Notes: generated from the sequence alone by a model not told the origin. Counted from the first letter of the stretch, positions 1 to 9,560 are shown. The stretch: DNA of 52,262 nucleotides from Nioella halotolerans (GCA_003428585.1 QVQC01000038.1:1-52262); one strand, 5' to 3'. Numbers and translations are program-made.

Positions 1-103
1 TCGATTCCATAAGGGTCATCCTCTGAGAGTTTTACCCTCTCGGAAACCCGGGGCGGTTCACATAGCGTCGCAAGCATCCTCACGCAAAGCGCTATTGGAA
101 TGA

Positions 104-1936
104 ATGATGGTCACAACGCGGTCTTGTTTCGTCCTCGTCGTGACGGCCATTTTGCTCTCGGCGGGGAGCGCAACCGCGCAGATGCCCCAGATCGGGCGGG
201 GCGACGTGATGCAACGAGCCACGGCCGATGCGGTCGCGCAATGCCTTTTCGACAGGCGCGGGTCGGTTGAAGCGGGGCTCACCTGTCTCGACAGGCCGGA
301 CGTGTCGGACGGCGCCCGCGCGCTCGCACGGGCTGTCGCCACGGAAACGTCATTCGGGATGGTCGGCTTGCTACGACGGGTCACCGAGACCGGCAATGTC
401 GATATCGCGCAGGTGGTCTTTCCCACCATGGCCAATACCAACTGGCAAACCGTGCTGGTCAACGGCGAGGGACCGCCGCGCATGGCGGCGGAGCTGAACT
501 TCCGTCGCACGCCTCCATCGGTCGCGGGGACGCGCGCCATTCGGGCACGCTACCCCCAGGCTTTCGAATCCGGCCGGGTCAGCATTTCGGCGGTCAGGAT
601 GATGCCGGGCGGCACGCAGCTATTCGTCTTGACCGACGTGGTAACGAATGGGTGCCGGGCCTGTGAGCCCGTGGCGCAGTCGGTGCGCTACCACTACTTC
701 ACCAACGGGCGGTATGACGGTCTTCGCGAAATCGGCTGGCAACCGCTTTTCACGCATGAGGATCAGACGGCCTATTTCGAAGCGCTTGTCGGTGGCGACA
801 TGGCGTTGCTGCAGGCGCGGCTGAACGAACTGGGCTACGATGCCGGGCGCGTCGATGGCCAGGCCGGGCCGCAGACACGCGCGGCCCTCGGCGCGTTCCG
901 CCGCGACTATTGCCTGCCGCAGGGGGGGCGCGTCGGGCGTGAGGACTTCAACATCATGGGCTTCACGCGCGACGTTTACGCCGGGGCGGATTGTGCGCCG
1001 GGGCAGGGCGCGTCGCCGCCCGACCTGCCCTTTGATGACGGGGTCTATGCCGCCGACCCGCGGCTGTGCCCGCCGGTCGCCGAGGAGGGTCGGGCCGAGC
1101 TTGGAGATCGCGCCCACGGTCTTGCGGTGCGGCTGGACGGGGCGCTCTGGCTTTGGGGCGAAAACCGCTGCACCATCCGCAACGCGGGAAACGGGACAGG
1201 CCGCATAGGGCTCGCGCTCGACTGCACTGCCGAGGGGCGGTCCTTTGAACGGGACCTGGACCTTTTTGACAATTCGGCGGAGGGCTTCACCCTCAATGGC
1301 CGCGCCTACCGCGCCTGCACCACCGGTGGTGCACCGGACGTGCACTTCCCGCTTTCCGGTCCCGAGGTCCGGATCACCGCGAATTTCGCGGCGCATGGCG
1401 CCGGCCCGCTCGATGATCCGGATGCCTACTTCGCCGGGCAATTCCATGTTGCGACAGACATCGCCGCACGCGCGGGGCGCACCGTCGTCGCGCCGGTTGA
1501 CGGCGATGTGGTCTATTATCATCGCCGCGGGAACAAGAGCGCCGATCCCCTGTGGATGCAGTCCTTCATCGTCTTCCGGGATCGTGACGGACGCGACTGG
1601 ATATTCGGACATGTCGCTTGCACGGTCTGCGAGGATCACCCGCCGGTCGGTGATGCCGACACTTGGCCCGACAGCCATGTCGTTCGGGATATCCGTGCGG
1701 GCACCCAGATCGGGCGCATCGCGAATCTTGCCCCCGAAGGCGGCGGGAACCACCTGCATCTGGGGCTTTCGACGCAGCCCATCGTCGAGACTGGCCAACT
1801 GCTGGCACCTTACCATGGCGGGAACTGGGCACGCTTGACCTACCCCGAAGGCGTCGAAGGGGCGGTCGACGCGGTCGCGGCAGAGGCGGACAGGCTTGGC
1901 TTCATCGACCCCATGCGCGTCCTGCCGCGCCCCTAG
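104..1936 (+). CDS. Exported peptidoglycan-binding protein with C-terminal M23-like peptidase domain
   Basis: This 610-residue protein has a signal peptide (about residues 1-25, ending SATA before QMPQ), so it should act in the periplasm or at the cell surface. Residues about 232-268 match a PG_binding_1 repeat (LNELGY...VDGQAGPQTRAAL), which binds cell wall or polysaccharide. The C-terminal third carries both M23 metal-binding motifs: HxxxD (His448, Asp452) and HxH (His550, His552 in HLHLG), in an LytM-like beta fold. The active zinc ligands appear intact, so peptidoglycan endopeptidase activity is plausible, though many relatives are inactive activators. Several Cys residues around the middle suggest disulfides. 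Two ATGs occur in tandem (104 and 107); no strong ribosome binding site separates them. The gene stands alone, with an intergenic region and a convergent gene downstream. Confidence 0.85.
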   Translation: MMVTTRSCFVLVVTAILLSAGSATAQMPQIGRGDVMQRATADAVAQCLFDRRGSVEAGLTCLDRPDVSDGARALARAVATETSFGMVGLLRRVTETGNVDIAQVVFPTMANTNWQTVLVNGEGPPRMAAELNFRRTPPSVAGTRAIRARYPQAFESGRVSISAVRMMPGGTQLFVLTDVVTNGCRACEPVAQSVRYHYFTNGRYDGLREIGWQPLFTHEDQTAYFEALVGGDMALLQARLNELGYDAGRVDGQAGPQTRAALGAFRRDYCLPQGGRVGREDFNIMGFTRDVYAGADCAPGQGASPPDLPFDDGVYAADPRLCPPVAEEGRAELGDRAHGLAVRLDGALWLWGENRCTIRNAGNGTGRIGLALDCTAEGRSFERDLDLFDNSAEGFTLNGRAYRACTTGGAPDVHFPLSGPEVRITANFAAHGAGPLDDPDAYFAGQFHVATDIAARAGRTVVAPVDGDVVYYHRRGNKSADPLWMQSFIVFRDRDGRDWIFGHVACTVCEDHPPVGDADTWPDSHVVRDIRAGTQIGRIANLAPEGGGNHLHLGLSTQPIVETGQLLAPYHGGNWARLTYPEGVEGAVDAVAAEADRLGFIDPMRVLPRP

Positions 1937-2141
1937 GGGCCTGCACCCGACGCAAGAGGCCCGCGTGACGGCAGGGGTGAGGTCAGGAGGCGCCAATCCC
2001 GATTGGATATGTCAGATGATTGCAGGCAGCCCCGGAGCTGCCGCCCGCATCCGCGACATTTGCGGTTGGAGCATCCGACACGATGGGCGGAAGAGCAGCT
2101 TGGCTGCAGGTTCAAAGATTGTAGCAAGTGTTGGCTGTTTG

Positions 2142-2702
2142 CTAGCCCACCTCTCGCTTTCCAACGGCTTGAGCGAGCTTTGAGCTTCGGTCGATCAGGG
2201 TGGCGATCCGCTCGTTGAGCTTCGCGATGAATTCGCTGGTCAATGCGACCTGCGCATTGCCACGTTGAATCATCGGCACGAGATTGAATACCTCGCCCTT
2301 GTCGTTCAGTTCCGGATGGAACCAGAACGGGTTGTGCGCCATCGAATTGCGAATGGTGCGTAGTTCGTTGAGATCGCCCTTCAGGGCCTTTACCTCTTCC
2401 GCTGTCATAAAGTGCGGCGCGATCAGCAATACCACTTTGATGCGCCGATCGTAGTTGAGCGTGGCCAGCAGTCCCTTATCGAACGCGGCTTGCACATCGT
2501 GTCGCTTAACGCGGTCGCCCAGCATGAAGTAGATAATGGCGGCGCTCATGTGCCGTTCAACAGTGCAAACACCGCCAAGCACCCCGCCGCGCACCTGCCT
2601 CACCCACTCGTAAATTGACTTCTGACGAGCTTCCATGTCGAAGCCGTCAGCCACAGGTTTGGATCCACCCTCACCCCAATTCGTTGCACCATCTTCGATC
2701 AT
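2142..2702 (-). CDS. HEPN-like hypothetical protein
   Basis: About 186 residues, starting at ATG 2702 because an AGGGA ribosome binding site lies seven bases upstream; an in-frame ATG at 2792 would give 216 residues but its purine-rich tract is farther away. The open frame continues upstream into the ABC-F gene, and that part is a shadow. Near residue 125 the sequence RTIRNSMAHN contains the Rx4H pattern typical of HEPN-type helical proteins, followed by a conserved-looking aromatic stretch (PFWF). HEPN proteins include RNases and nucleotide-binding partners, but no antitoxin-like or nucleotidyltransferase partner sits next to it. Base composition is lower in GC than the neighbours, which hints at acquisition by transfer. 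Function is not assigned. Confidence 0.6.
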   Translation of the reverse strand: MIEDGATNWGEGGSKPVADGFDMEARQKSIYEWVRQVRGGVLGGVCTVERHMSAAIIYFMLGDRVKRHDVQAAFDKGLLATLNYDRRIKVVLLIAPHFMTAEEVKALKGDLNELRTIRNSMAHNPFWFHPELNDKGEVFNLVPMIQRGNAQVALTSEFIAKLNERIATLIDRSSKLAQAVGKREVG

Positions 2703-2901
2703 CACTGTGTCCCTATCGTAAACTCGACGAACACCGAAAACGCGGCAGTTTATCCGATGAATGGCATCTTTAGGCCAAAAGCGCGACCACATTTCACAAC
2801 TTTGCACCCCCCCTCCCTGCGCAAAGCCGTCGTTCGGACCATCTCCGAATGGCGGGGGCACACCAGCGGCGGGCTGGGACACTTGCGTCAGGCGCAGACC
2901 C

Positions 2902-4752
2902 CTAGCGTTCCGCCGCTTCCAGCTTTTCGGAGGCGGCAAGCCACATCGCCTCGGCGCGGTGCAGCCCCTCCATGACCTCGGCGTATTTCTTTTGCCAGGT
3001 CTCCAGCTCGCCCACGCGGGCCTGTTCGTAGAGGTCGGGATCGGCCAGCTTGGTCGCGAGCTTGCTGCGCATCTCCTCGATCTTGGCGATCCGCGCCTCG
3101 CATTTGCGCACCTCGGCGCGCAATTCCTGCATCTCGTCGCGCGAGGGGCGTTTCGGCTTGGGCGCCTGCGCCTTGGGCTTCGCCTTGGCCGGGTCGTCAT
3201 CGCCCGCCAGCAGCATCTTGCGATAGGCCTCCAGGTCGCCGTCGAAGGGCGCCACGCGGCCGCCCTTGACCAGCCACAGCCTGTCGGCCACGAGGCTGAG
3301 AAGATGCATGTCGTGGCTGACGAGGATCACCGCGCCGGTATAGGCGGTCAGCGCCTCGACCAGTGCCTCGCGGCTTTCGATGTCGAGGTGGTTGGTCGGC
3401 TCGTCGAGGATCAGCATGTGCGGCGCGTCGAGCGTGGCCAGCAGAAGCGACAGCCGCGCCTTCTGCCCGCCCGAAAGCCGGCCGACCTCGGTGCCGGCCT
3501 GTTCGGCGCCCAGCCCGAAGCCCGCCAAGAGCCCGCGCAGCTTGCCGGGCGGGGTGTCGGGGCGTTCGCGGCGCAGGTGGTCGAGCGGGGTTTCCTCGAT
3601 GCGCAGCTCGTCGACCTGGTGCTGCGCGAAATAGCCCACCCGCAGTTTCGAAGAGGTGGTGATGCGCCCGGCCAGCTTGTCGAGCTTTCCGGCCAGCAGT
3701 TTCGACAGGGTCGACTTGCCCTCGCCGTTGCGGCCCAGAAGCGCGATCCGGTCATCCTGGTCTATGCGCAGGTTCAGGTGGCTCAGAACGGCCTTGCCGT
3801 CATAGCCCACGGCGGCGCCGTCAAGCTGCACGATGGGGGGCGACAGTTGTTCGGGTTCGGGGAAGGTGAACTTGCGAAAGGCGCGCTCGGCGGGGGCGGT
3901 GATCGGTTCCATCCGCTCCAGCATCTTGATGCGCGATTGCGCCTGGCGCGCCTTGTTGGCCTGGTAACGGAAGCGGTCGACGAAGCTTTGCAGGTGGGCG
4001 CGGCGGGCCTCCTGCTTCTTGGCCTCAGACTCGGCCACCGCGATCTTCGCTGCTCGGGTGCGCGCGAAGGTGTCATAGCCACCCTGGTAAAGCGTCAGGC
4101 AGCGATCCTCCAGGTGCAGGATGTGGTTCACCGCGCGGTTGAGCAGCCCGCGATCGTGGCTGATCACCAGCACCGTGTGCGGGTATTTCGCAAGGTAGCT
4201 TTCCAGCCACAGCGCGCCTTCGAGATCGAGGTAGTTGGTCGGCTCGTCCAGCAACAACAGTTCGGGCGCCGCGAAAAGGACACCGGCCAGCGCCACCCGC
4301 ATCCGCCAGCCGCCCGAGAAGGCGGAACAGGGCATGCGCTGTTCCTGCGCCGTGAAGCCGAGGCCGCGCAGGATGGTAGCGGCCCGCGCCTCCGCCGACC
4401 AGGCGTCGATATCAGCCAGCCGGGCATGAACTTCGGCGATGCGGTCGGGGTTGTCCGTTTCCTCCGCCATAAGGTCCGCGCGCTCGGTATCGGCGGCCAG
4501 CACGGTGTCCAGAAGCGAGGTCTCCGATGACGGCACTTCCTGCGCGACACCGCCGATGCGGGCGCGCGGGGGCAGGGTGATGGCGCCGCTATCGAGCGTC
4601 AGCTCGCCCCGGATGAGCCGGAACAGCGTGGTCTTGCCGGTGCCGTTGCGCCCGACGATGCCAACCTTGTGGCCTTCGGGGATATCGGCCGAGGCATTGA
4701 CCAGCAGCGGGGTGCCGGCGATGGAATATGAGATGTCTTCGATGCGGAGCAT
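2902..4752 (-). CDS. ABC-F family ATP-binding cassette protein (YheS/Uup-like)
   Basis: A 616-residue soluble protein with two tandem ATP-binding cassettes and no membrane segments, the ABC-F architecture. Walker A motifs are GRNGTGKT (about residue 34) and GRNGEGKS (about residue 336); ABC signatures are FSGGW in the first half and LSGGQ near residue 425; both are followed by [16 protein letters not shown] Walker B segments. A charged Lys/Pro-rich linker and a C-terminal coiled coil (about residues 530-616) complete the family pattern. ABC-F proteins act on the ribosome as translation factors or resistance proteins; which role applies here cannot be read from sequence. I start at ATG 4752 (MLRIEDISY), where family similarity begins, rather than at an upstream in-frame ATG at 4833. 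It is divergent from ndk across 110 bases. Confidence 0.9.
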   Translation of the reverse strand: MLRIEDISYSIAGTPLLVNASADIPEGHKVGIVGRNGTGKTTLFRLIRGELTLDSGAITLPPRARIGGVAQEVPSSETSLLDTVLAADTERADLMAEETDNPDRIAEVHARLADIDAWSAEARAATILRGLGFTAQEQRMPCSAFSGGWRMRVALAGVLFAAPELLLLDEPTNYLDLEGALWLESYLAKYPHTVLVISHDRGLLNRAVNHILHLEDRCLTLYQGGYDTFARTRAAKIAVAESEAKKQEARRAHLQSFVDRFRYQANKARQAQSRIKMLERMEPITAPAERAFRKFTFPEPEQLSPPIVQLDGAAVGYDGKAVLSHLNLRIDQDDRIALLGRNGEGKSTLSKLLAGKLDKLAGRITTSSKLRVGYFAQHQVDELRIEETPLDHLRRERPDTPPGKLRGLLAGFGLGAEQAGTEVGRLSGGQKARLSLLLATLDAPHMLILDEPTNHLDIESREALVEALTAYTGAVILVSHDMHLLSLVADRLWLVKGGRVAPFDGDLEAYRKMLLAGDDDPAKAKPKAQAPKPKRPSRDEMQELRAEVRKCEARIAKIEEMRSKLATKLADPDLYEQARVGELETWQKKYAEVMEGLHRAEAMWLAASEKLEAAER

Positions 4753-4862
4753 GGGCGCGGTGTGGCCCGCCTGCGCGGCGCTGTCAATTGGCGGCTTTTC
4801 AACGCGCCCCCCCCATGCTACGGCCCGCGCCAAACACCAACCACATGCCCGGAGACACCCAA

Positions 4863-5285
4863 ATGGCGCTGCAACGCACCTTCTCGATCATCAAGCCCGA
4901 CGCCACCAAGCGCAACCTGACCGGCGCGATCAACGCCAAGATCGAGGCCGCCGGCCTGCGCATCATCGCCCAAAAGCGCATCCAGATGACGCCGGCGCAG
5001 GCGGGCAGCTTCTACGCCGTGCACAAGGAGCGCCCGTTCTACGGTGAGCTGTGCGAGTTCATGGCGTCCGAGCCGGTCGTGGTGCAGGTGCTGGAAGGCG
5101 AGGATGCCATCGCCAAGTATCGTGAAGTGATGGGCGCCACCGACCCGGCCGAAGCTGCCGAGGGCACCATCCGCAAGGATTTCGCGCTGTCCAAGGGCGA
5201 AAACTCCGCGCACGGGTCCGACGCACCGGAAACCGCCGCCGAGGAGATCGCCTATTTCTTCGCCGGGATCGAACTGGTTGGCTGA
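4863..5285 (+). CDS. ndk: Nucleoside diphosphate kinase
   Basis: The 140-residue protein has the standard length and motifs of bacterial Ndk: the N-terminal [10 protein letters not shown] segment with Lys11, and the active-site NxxHGSD motif with the phosphohistidine at His117. It transfers the gamma-phosphate of ATP to other nucleoside diphosphates, balancing NTP and dNTP pools in the cytosol. The ATG at 4863 follows a GGAG ribosome binding site about eight bases upstream, which fixes the start. The gene is monocistronic: it is divergent from the ABC-F gene and is followed by a strong intrinsic terminator 26 bases after its stop codon. Confidence 0.98.
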   Translation: MALQRTFSIIKPDATKRNLTGAINAKIEAAGLRIIAQKRIQMTPAQAGSFYAVHKERPFYGELCEFMASEPVVVQVLEGEDAIAKYREVMGATDPAEAAEGTIRKDFALSKGENSAHGSDAPETAAEEIAYFFAGIELVG

Positions 5286-5310
5286 CCCGCGACTATCCCG
5301 TTGAACGACG

Positions 5311-5342
5311 AAGGCCGCGCTGGATAAGCGCGGCCTTTTTTT
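5311..5342 (+). terminator. Intrinsic terminator of ndk
   Basis: A ten-base-pair stem (aaggccgcgc / gcgcggcctt) with a seven-base loop is followed at once by seven T residues, a textbook Rho-independent terminator just past the ndk stop codon. The convergent peroxidase gene ends 20 bases further on. Confidence 0.93.
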
Positions 5343-5361
5343 CGGGTGTCTGCGCCGCCGA

Positions 5362-6399
5362 TTACATCGGATCGGGCAGGGGGGTCTCAGAGGTGCGCGT
5401 CGGCAGGATCGGGTGGTCAACCTCCGGAATCTCGCCGGTCAAGGTGCGCAGGAAGGCGGTAATGTCGGTGATCTCCGAATCGCTCAGTTCCGTGCCAAGC
5501 TGCGAGGTGGCCATGATCGCGACGGCCTCTTCCAGTTCCCAGACAACGCCCGAGTGGAAATAGGGTGCCGTCAGGTCGATGTTGCGCAGCGGCGACGCGC
5601 GGAAGACATAGTCATCCACGACCGTTTCCGTCACGGCGAAACGACCGCGGTCGCCTTCGGGCAGGACATCCGCACCGGGGCGCTCCACCAGACCGAAGGG
5701 GAAGTAGGCTTCACCGCCCATGTTGACACCTGCATGGCAGGAGGCGCAGCCGGCGTTCACGAAGGAATCGAGGCCACGCAATTCCTGCTCGTTCAGCGTA
5801 TTGGCGCCCATCAGGAACTGGTCGAAGGGGGAATTCGGCGTGATCAGGGTCGCCTCGAACGCTTCGATCGCCAAGGCGAAATTCTCGAACGTGACAGGAT
5901 CTTCCTCGCCGGGGAAGGCCGAGGCGAAGGCATCGACATAGCCGGGCATGGAATTGAGCGTGTCAAGCACGCGCTGCGGCGTGTTGTTCATTTCCACACC
6001 GGCCTGCACCGGGCCGGTGGCCTGCGCGGCGAGGTCCTCGGCGCGTCCATCCCAGAACTGGGCGATGTTGAAGACGGCGTTGAACACGGTGGGCGAGTTG
6101 CGCGGGCCGTGCTGCCAACCATGCCCGATCGAGGTCTCGAGACCATCGACGCCACCGATACCCACGTTGTGGCAGCTTTGGCAGGAAAAGATACCGGAGC
6201 GCGACATGCGCGGATCGAAGAACAGCATGTGGCCCAGATCGATCCGGTCGGACGACAGGATGTTGTTTTCCAGCGTCGGGGGGCTGAGCGGGATGGGGTC
6301 AAAATACTCCTGCGCAAGCGCGCGCAGCTCTTCATTCGCCAAGGCGGGCGACGTCAGGGCTGCAAGGGCCGCAGAAGTGGCGAGGATATGCCGGAACAT
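5362..6399 (-). CDS. Di-haem cytochrome c peroxidase (CcpA/MauG family)
   Basis: A 345-residue periplasmic protein with a signal peptide (cleavage near ALA-NEE, residue 21) and two CxxCH haem c motifs, CQSCH at 73-77 and CASCH at 218-222. A conserved His in IGHGWQHG (His93) fits the distal side of the peroxidatic haem. The length matches bacterial cytochrome c peroxidases, which reduce hydrogen peroxide to water with electrons from cytochrome c or azurin, often as a terminal acceptor at low oxygen. An FNR-type palindrome about 64 bases upstream of the ATG supports oxygen-responsive control. The gene stands alone and converges with ndk. MauG-type oxidases share the fold, but no maturation substrate lies nearby, so peroxidase is the better call. 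Confidence 0.9.
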   Translation of the reverse strand: MFRHILATSAALAALTSPALANEELRALAQEYFDPIPLSPPTLENNILSSDRIDLGHMLFFDPRMSRSGIFSCQSCHNVGIGGVDGLETSIGHGWQHGPRNSPTVFNAVFNIAQFWDGRAEDLAAQATGPVQAGVEMNNTPQRVLDTLNSMPGYVDAFASAFPGEEDPVTFENFALAIEAFEATLITPNSPFDQFLMGANTLNEQELRGLDSFVNAGCASCHAGVNMGGEAYFPFGLVERPGADVLPEGDRGRFAVTETVVDDYVFRASPLRNIDLTAPYFHSGVVWELEEAVAIMATSQLGTELSDSEITDITAFLRTLTGEIPEVDHPILPTRTSETPLPDPM

Positions 6400-6462
6400 C
6401 GGGGATCCTTTCTGGTCAAGGTTTGGGTCAACCGAATACTATCCGTCTTGCGGGATCGTCGC

Positions 6463-6476
6463 TTGATCCAGATCAA
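6463..6476. promoter_or_regulatory. FNR/FnrL-type operator upstream of the peroxidase gene
   Basis: The sequence TTGATCCAGATCAA is a perfect match to the TTGAT-N4-ATCAA consensus bound by FNR/FnrL/Dnr regulators. It is centred about 70 bases upstream of the peroxidase ATG at 6399, a position compatible with activation of a promoter in between. Which regulator of the family binds cannot be told from the site. Confidence 0.8.
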
Positions 6477-6682
6477 GGAAATGCCCGAACCCTGTGAAAA
6501 AATCGTTTCAATTCAAATCTATATGTGAAATGTGCGTTTCCTTTTCCCGTCAGGGTGGAACACCTGTCGCTGATCTCACCCATGGATAATCCTTGTGACG
6601 CGCCCTTGGTGTTGCGCGCGGCATCGCGCTTGGACCTACCCACGCGCGGCGCGCACCCTGTGCGGGCCCGGACAAGGCGGTA

Positions 6683-6796
6683 TCAGATGCTCGCCCAGTC
6701 GGTGAAGACGAAGCGCGGTTTTTCGCGCCCGCTGCGCTGCTGCTCGCTGCCTTTGGGGGTCGGGGCCTGTTTCGGTGTCTGATGCGGTTCTGGCAT
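6683..6796 (-). CDS. Candidate small protein, 37 residues
   Basis: A short open frame begins with ATG six bases after a GGAG ribosome binding site. The product is polar and Gln/Pro/Lys-rich in its first two thirds and ends in a compact hydrophobic-aromatic segment, KPRFVFTDWASI, that looks like a conserved motif rather than random translation. There is no signal peptide or membrane segment. The call rests only on the ribosome binding site and this composition; no family is recognised. Confidence 0.35.
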   Translation of the reverse strand: MPEPHQTPKQAPTPKGSEQQRSGREKPRFVFTDWASI

Positions 6797-7803
6797 GGTG
6801 TGCTCCGCTCTGTCTTGTTGCTGCCTGATACAAGCCTGCGCGCTGAGTTCGGCGCTTTCGGGGCAGGCATCTGCCGAAGGCATGGGCTTTTCGTGCCGCC
6901 CGTCTGCGAGACATGTCAGTTTTCGAACACCGCACCCGCAGCGAGCATATCGAGACCAGAGCCGATTCTGCCAAGCGCGGGGATGATTCGACGCTGATTG
7001 GTTCGTAATGGGAACCAAAGAAGGATTTTGCGAGAGATTGAAAATGTGTCAAACTTGGCACGGTGGTGCCCAAATCTCGCCACGGTTAACAGTCCGTTTC
7101 GCGCAGCGTTTCAATCCATTGTCATAGCTATAGAAACAAACAAGGCGATTCCTGGCAGGTCGATGGGGCAGGCCACTCCCCCGGAAAACGTGGCGGGTCA
7201 TGAATTTCGTTATATTGAAATATGTTAAGACCTTCTCCGGCGCGCATCCGCTGCGCAAGATTGTTTCCGTCTAGTAACCAAAGCCGCCCGGATCGAGACC
7301 GGGATTAACCACGAACTTGCCCATTTCTGCCGTGTTCTGCCGGGTTCTGGCCATGTTTCGAACAATTTTCGCTTTGTTGGAGACGCTGCTCAAGCTATCC
7401 AAGGGACAGCCCAACTGGGGGGCGATGTCTAACGGCCACGGGGGCGGCCGCACGATACCAACCGGTTCTCAGGAACCCGGAAGGTGGCATGCGTGCCGCG
7501 CAGGTTTGCGCGATCCACGCGGGGATGCTCTGCCAGGTATCCCGCCGGTGATCGAGAGGTCGCAGGTCCATCGCCCGCCCCGTTGGTCGTCGCGCGCCGC
7601 CCCCCGTCCGCTGCCATCGCTTCCCGTTTGGAACCAAGGTTCGACACCGTTCGCTCGGGGATATTCGATGGGTCTGGTTTTTCTGGATCCCACGCAGTCC
7701 CAGCAGGTGGCCCGCGCAAGGGTCGCCGTGCGTTCGATGTCACATTGAAGGCGATTGACGGCTGCGGCGCCAAGCGTTCCGGCCTCGGAAAAGGAGACGA
7801 AAC

Positions 7804-9501
7804 ATGGTTGGTACTGTAGATCCCGGTAGCGCGAACGGCGTCGTTGACGGCACCCCCGGCGACGATCTGATCGATCTGAACTATGATGGCGACCCGGAAG
7901 GCGACCGCATCGACAACGAGGATGCGATCCTGCCCGGCTTCGAGCCCAATGACGACGTGGTCCTCGCAGGCCCCGGCGATGATACGGTCGAGGCGGGTGT
8001 CGGTGACGATATCATCTGGGGCAACGACGGGAACGACGTGCTTGACGGCCAGGACGGCGATGACACGATCTACGGTGAAGGCGGCAACGACACGCTGATC
8101 GGCGGCGACGGCAATGACAGCCTGATCGGTGGCGATGGCGAGGAATACGTCGAAGGGGGCGATGGAGATGATTTCATCGACACCCGTGTTGATACCACCT
8201 TCTCCGGTCCTGACCGGGGGTATCCGGGCCTTTTCCCCGGTGATCCGGTGGTCGATGACAACATGGATACCGTGTTCGGCGGCGCCGGCGATGACACCAT
8301 CTTCACCGGCGATGACGCCGACTATATCGAAGGCGGGTCCGGCAATGATGAAATCAACTCGGGCTTCGACGATGACACGGTCCACGGCAATGACGGTGAT
8401 GATCTGATCACGTCCGGTGAAGGTTCCGACCTTGTCTACGGCGGGGGCGGCAACGACACCATCTATGGCGGGCTTGGCCCGGGTTTCCCCGACGAGTTGA
8501 ACATCACGGATGACGGATCCGATGGCAACCCGATCGGCCCCGACGCGGTGCCCGACAATGGTCGCGACACGCTCCACGGCGGTGACGGCGATGACCTGAT
8601 CTATGGCGAGGACGACAACGACCTGATCTATGGCGGCGCCGGCAACGACACGATCGACGGCGGCATCGACCAGGACACGATCTACGGTGGCGATGACCGT
8701 GATTTGATCCTTGGCGGCAATCCCGGCGACTATGTCGATGGCGGTTCCGGCGGCGACGATTTCGATACGCTCGACCTGACCGGCTCCGGCCCGCTGCGCG
8801 TGGCGCTCGACGATGACAACCCGGAAAACGGCACCGTCACCTTCTATGATGGCGACGGGTTCGAGGATGACAACATCACCGGCACCATGCGGTTCGAGGA
8901 AATCGAGAACGTCGTGCCCTGCTTTACCCCCGGTTCGCGCATCGCCACGCCGCGCGGCGAGGTGCCGGTGGAAAGCCTGAAGGTGGGCGACAAGGTCATC
9001 ACCCGCGACAACGGCATCCAGGAAATCCGCTGGGTCGGCACGCGCACGCTGAACCATGCCGAGCTGCGCCGCGCCCCGAACCTGCGCCCGGTGCTTATCA
9101 AGGCCGGGTCGCTGGGCGAGGGCCTGCCGGAACGCGACATGCTGGTCAGCCCGCAGCACCGGATGCTCATGTCCGACGATCACACCCAGCTATATTTCGA
9201 GGAAAGCGAAGTGCTGGTCGCGGCCAAGCACCTGATCGACCACAAGGGCATCCGCTACATGGACACCCTGCGCACGACCTATATCCACTTCATGTTCGAC
9301 CAGCACGAGGTCGTTCTGTCCGACGGGGCCTGGACCGAAAGCTTCCAGCCCGGCGACCAGACCCTCGGGGCGATGGGGATCGAGCAGCGTGATGAGATCT
9401 TTGCGCTGTTCCCCGATCTGCGCCAGCCGGCCGGGATCGGCAGCTATGCCGCCGCGCGCAAGGTTCTGAAAGGACACGAGGCGCGCCTGATCGTGCGCTG
9501 A
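7804..9501 (+). CDS. RTX calcium-binding protein with C-terminal Hint domain
   Basis: The 565-residue acidic protein starts at ATG 7804 after a strong AAAGGAGA ribosome binding site. Residues about 45-310 are dense in RTX nonapeptide-like repeats (GGxGxDxLx forms such as GGDGNDSLIG and GGAGNDTIDG) that fold as calcium-loaded beta rolls, interrupted by non-repeat insertions. From Cys373 (CFTPGSRI) to the end lies a Hint domain, including the SPQHRM segment, as in intein/hedgehog-type autoprocessing proteins. There is no N-terminal signal peptide, consistent with type I secretion; no secretion genes are in the window. This repeat-plus-Hint arrangement is common in Rhodobacteraceae. Whether the Hint part cleaves itself is not shown. 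Confidence 0.88.
   Translation: MVGTVDPGSANGVVDGTPGDDLIDLNYDGDPEGDRIDNEDAILPGFEPNDDVVLAGPGDDTVEAGVGDDIIWGNDGNDVLDGQDGDDTIYGEGGNDTLIGGDGNDSLIGGDGEEYVEGGDGDDFIDTRVDTTFSGPDRGYPGLFPGDPVVDDNMDTVFGGAGDDTIFTGDDADYIEGGSGNDEINSGFDDDTVHGNDGDDLITSGEGSDLVYGGGGNDTIYGGLGPGFPDELNITDDGSDGNPIGPDAVPDNGRDTLHGGDGDDLIYGEDDNDLIYGGAGNDTIDGGIDQDTIYGGDDRDLILGGNPGDYVDGGSGGDDFDTLDLTGSGPLRVALDDDNPENGTVTFYDGDGFEDDNITGTMRFEEIENVVPCFTPGSRIATPRGEVPVESLKVGDKVITRDNGIQEIRWVGTRTLNHAELRRAPNLRPVLIKAGSLGEGLPERDMLVSPQHRMLMSDDHTQLYFEESEVLVAAKHLIDHKGIRYMDTLRTTYIHFMFDQHEVVLSDGAWTESFQPGDQTLGAMGIEQRDEIFALFPDLRQPAGIGSYAAARKVLKGHEARLIVR
7948..8765 (+). repeat. RTX nonapeptide repeat-coding region
   Basis: Degenerate repeats of roughly 27 bases coding for GG-x-G-x-D-x-(L/I)-x units, in several blocks separated by unique insertions near 8180-8270 and 8480-8560. 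The codons vary while the peptide pattern persists, so it is a protein-level repeat and not a recent DNA duplication. Confidence 0.85.
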
Positions 9502-9560
9502 ACGAAACGCAGCAGGGACACGGGGCGAGAGGGGGCACATCCTTTCCCCGGACCCGAACT

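Larger units (their letters stand above)
6400..7803. other. Long, mostly non-coding interval
   Basis: About 1.4 kb between the peroxidase and RTX genes. It holds the FNR box (6463-6476) and one candidate small gene (6683-6796, minus). The part from about 6990 to 7270 is AT-richer than the surroundings and could hold promoters, for example for the RTX gene. I see no tRNA, known riboswitch or recognisable protein in the rest. The segment at 7400-7790 is GC-rich with several open frames but none has a convincing ribosome binding site or recognisable product. Confidence 0.5.

Noticed and set aside
1929..1940. Palindrome gcccctaggggc overlapping the stop codon of the first gene
   Set aside because: A twelve-base perfect palindrome without loop or T tract; too short for a terminator and probably chance in GC-rich DNA.
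2703..3200. N-terminal extension of the HEPN-like protein into the ABC-F gene
   Set aside because: The extension overlaps the ABC-F coding sequence in another frame and is Arg/Pro-rich without pattern; the ribosome binding site at 2702 marks the real start.
7271..7453. Short minus-strand frame ending GKFVVNPGLDPGGFGY
   Set aside because: The end looks motif-like, but no ribosome binding site precedes any ATG and the upstream part resembles random translation. I cannot support it as a gene.
7948..8765. Regularly spaced repeats that could suggest a CRISPR or minisatellite
   Set aside because: The regularity is at the protein level (RTX nonapeptides); DNA copies are divergent and in frame. No CRISPR array was seen anywhere in the window.
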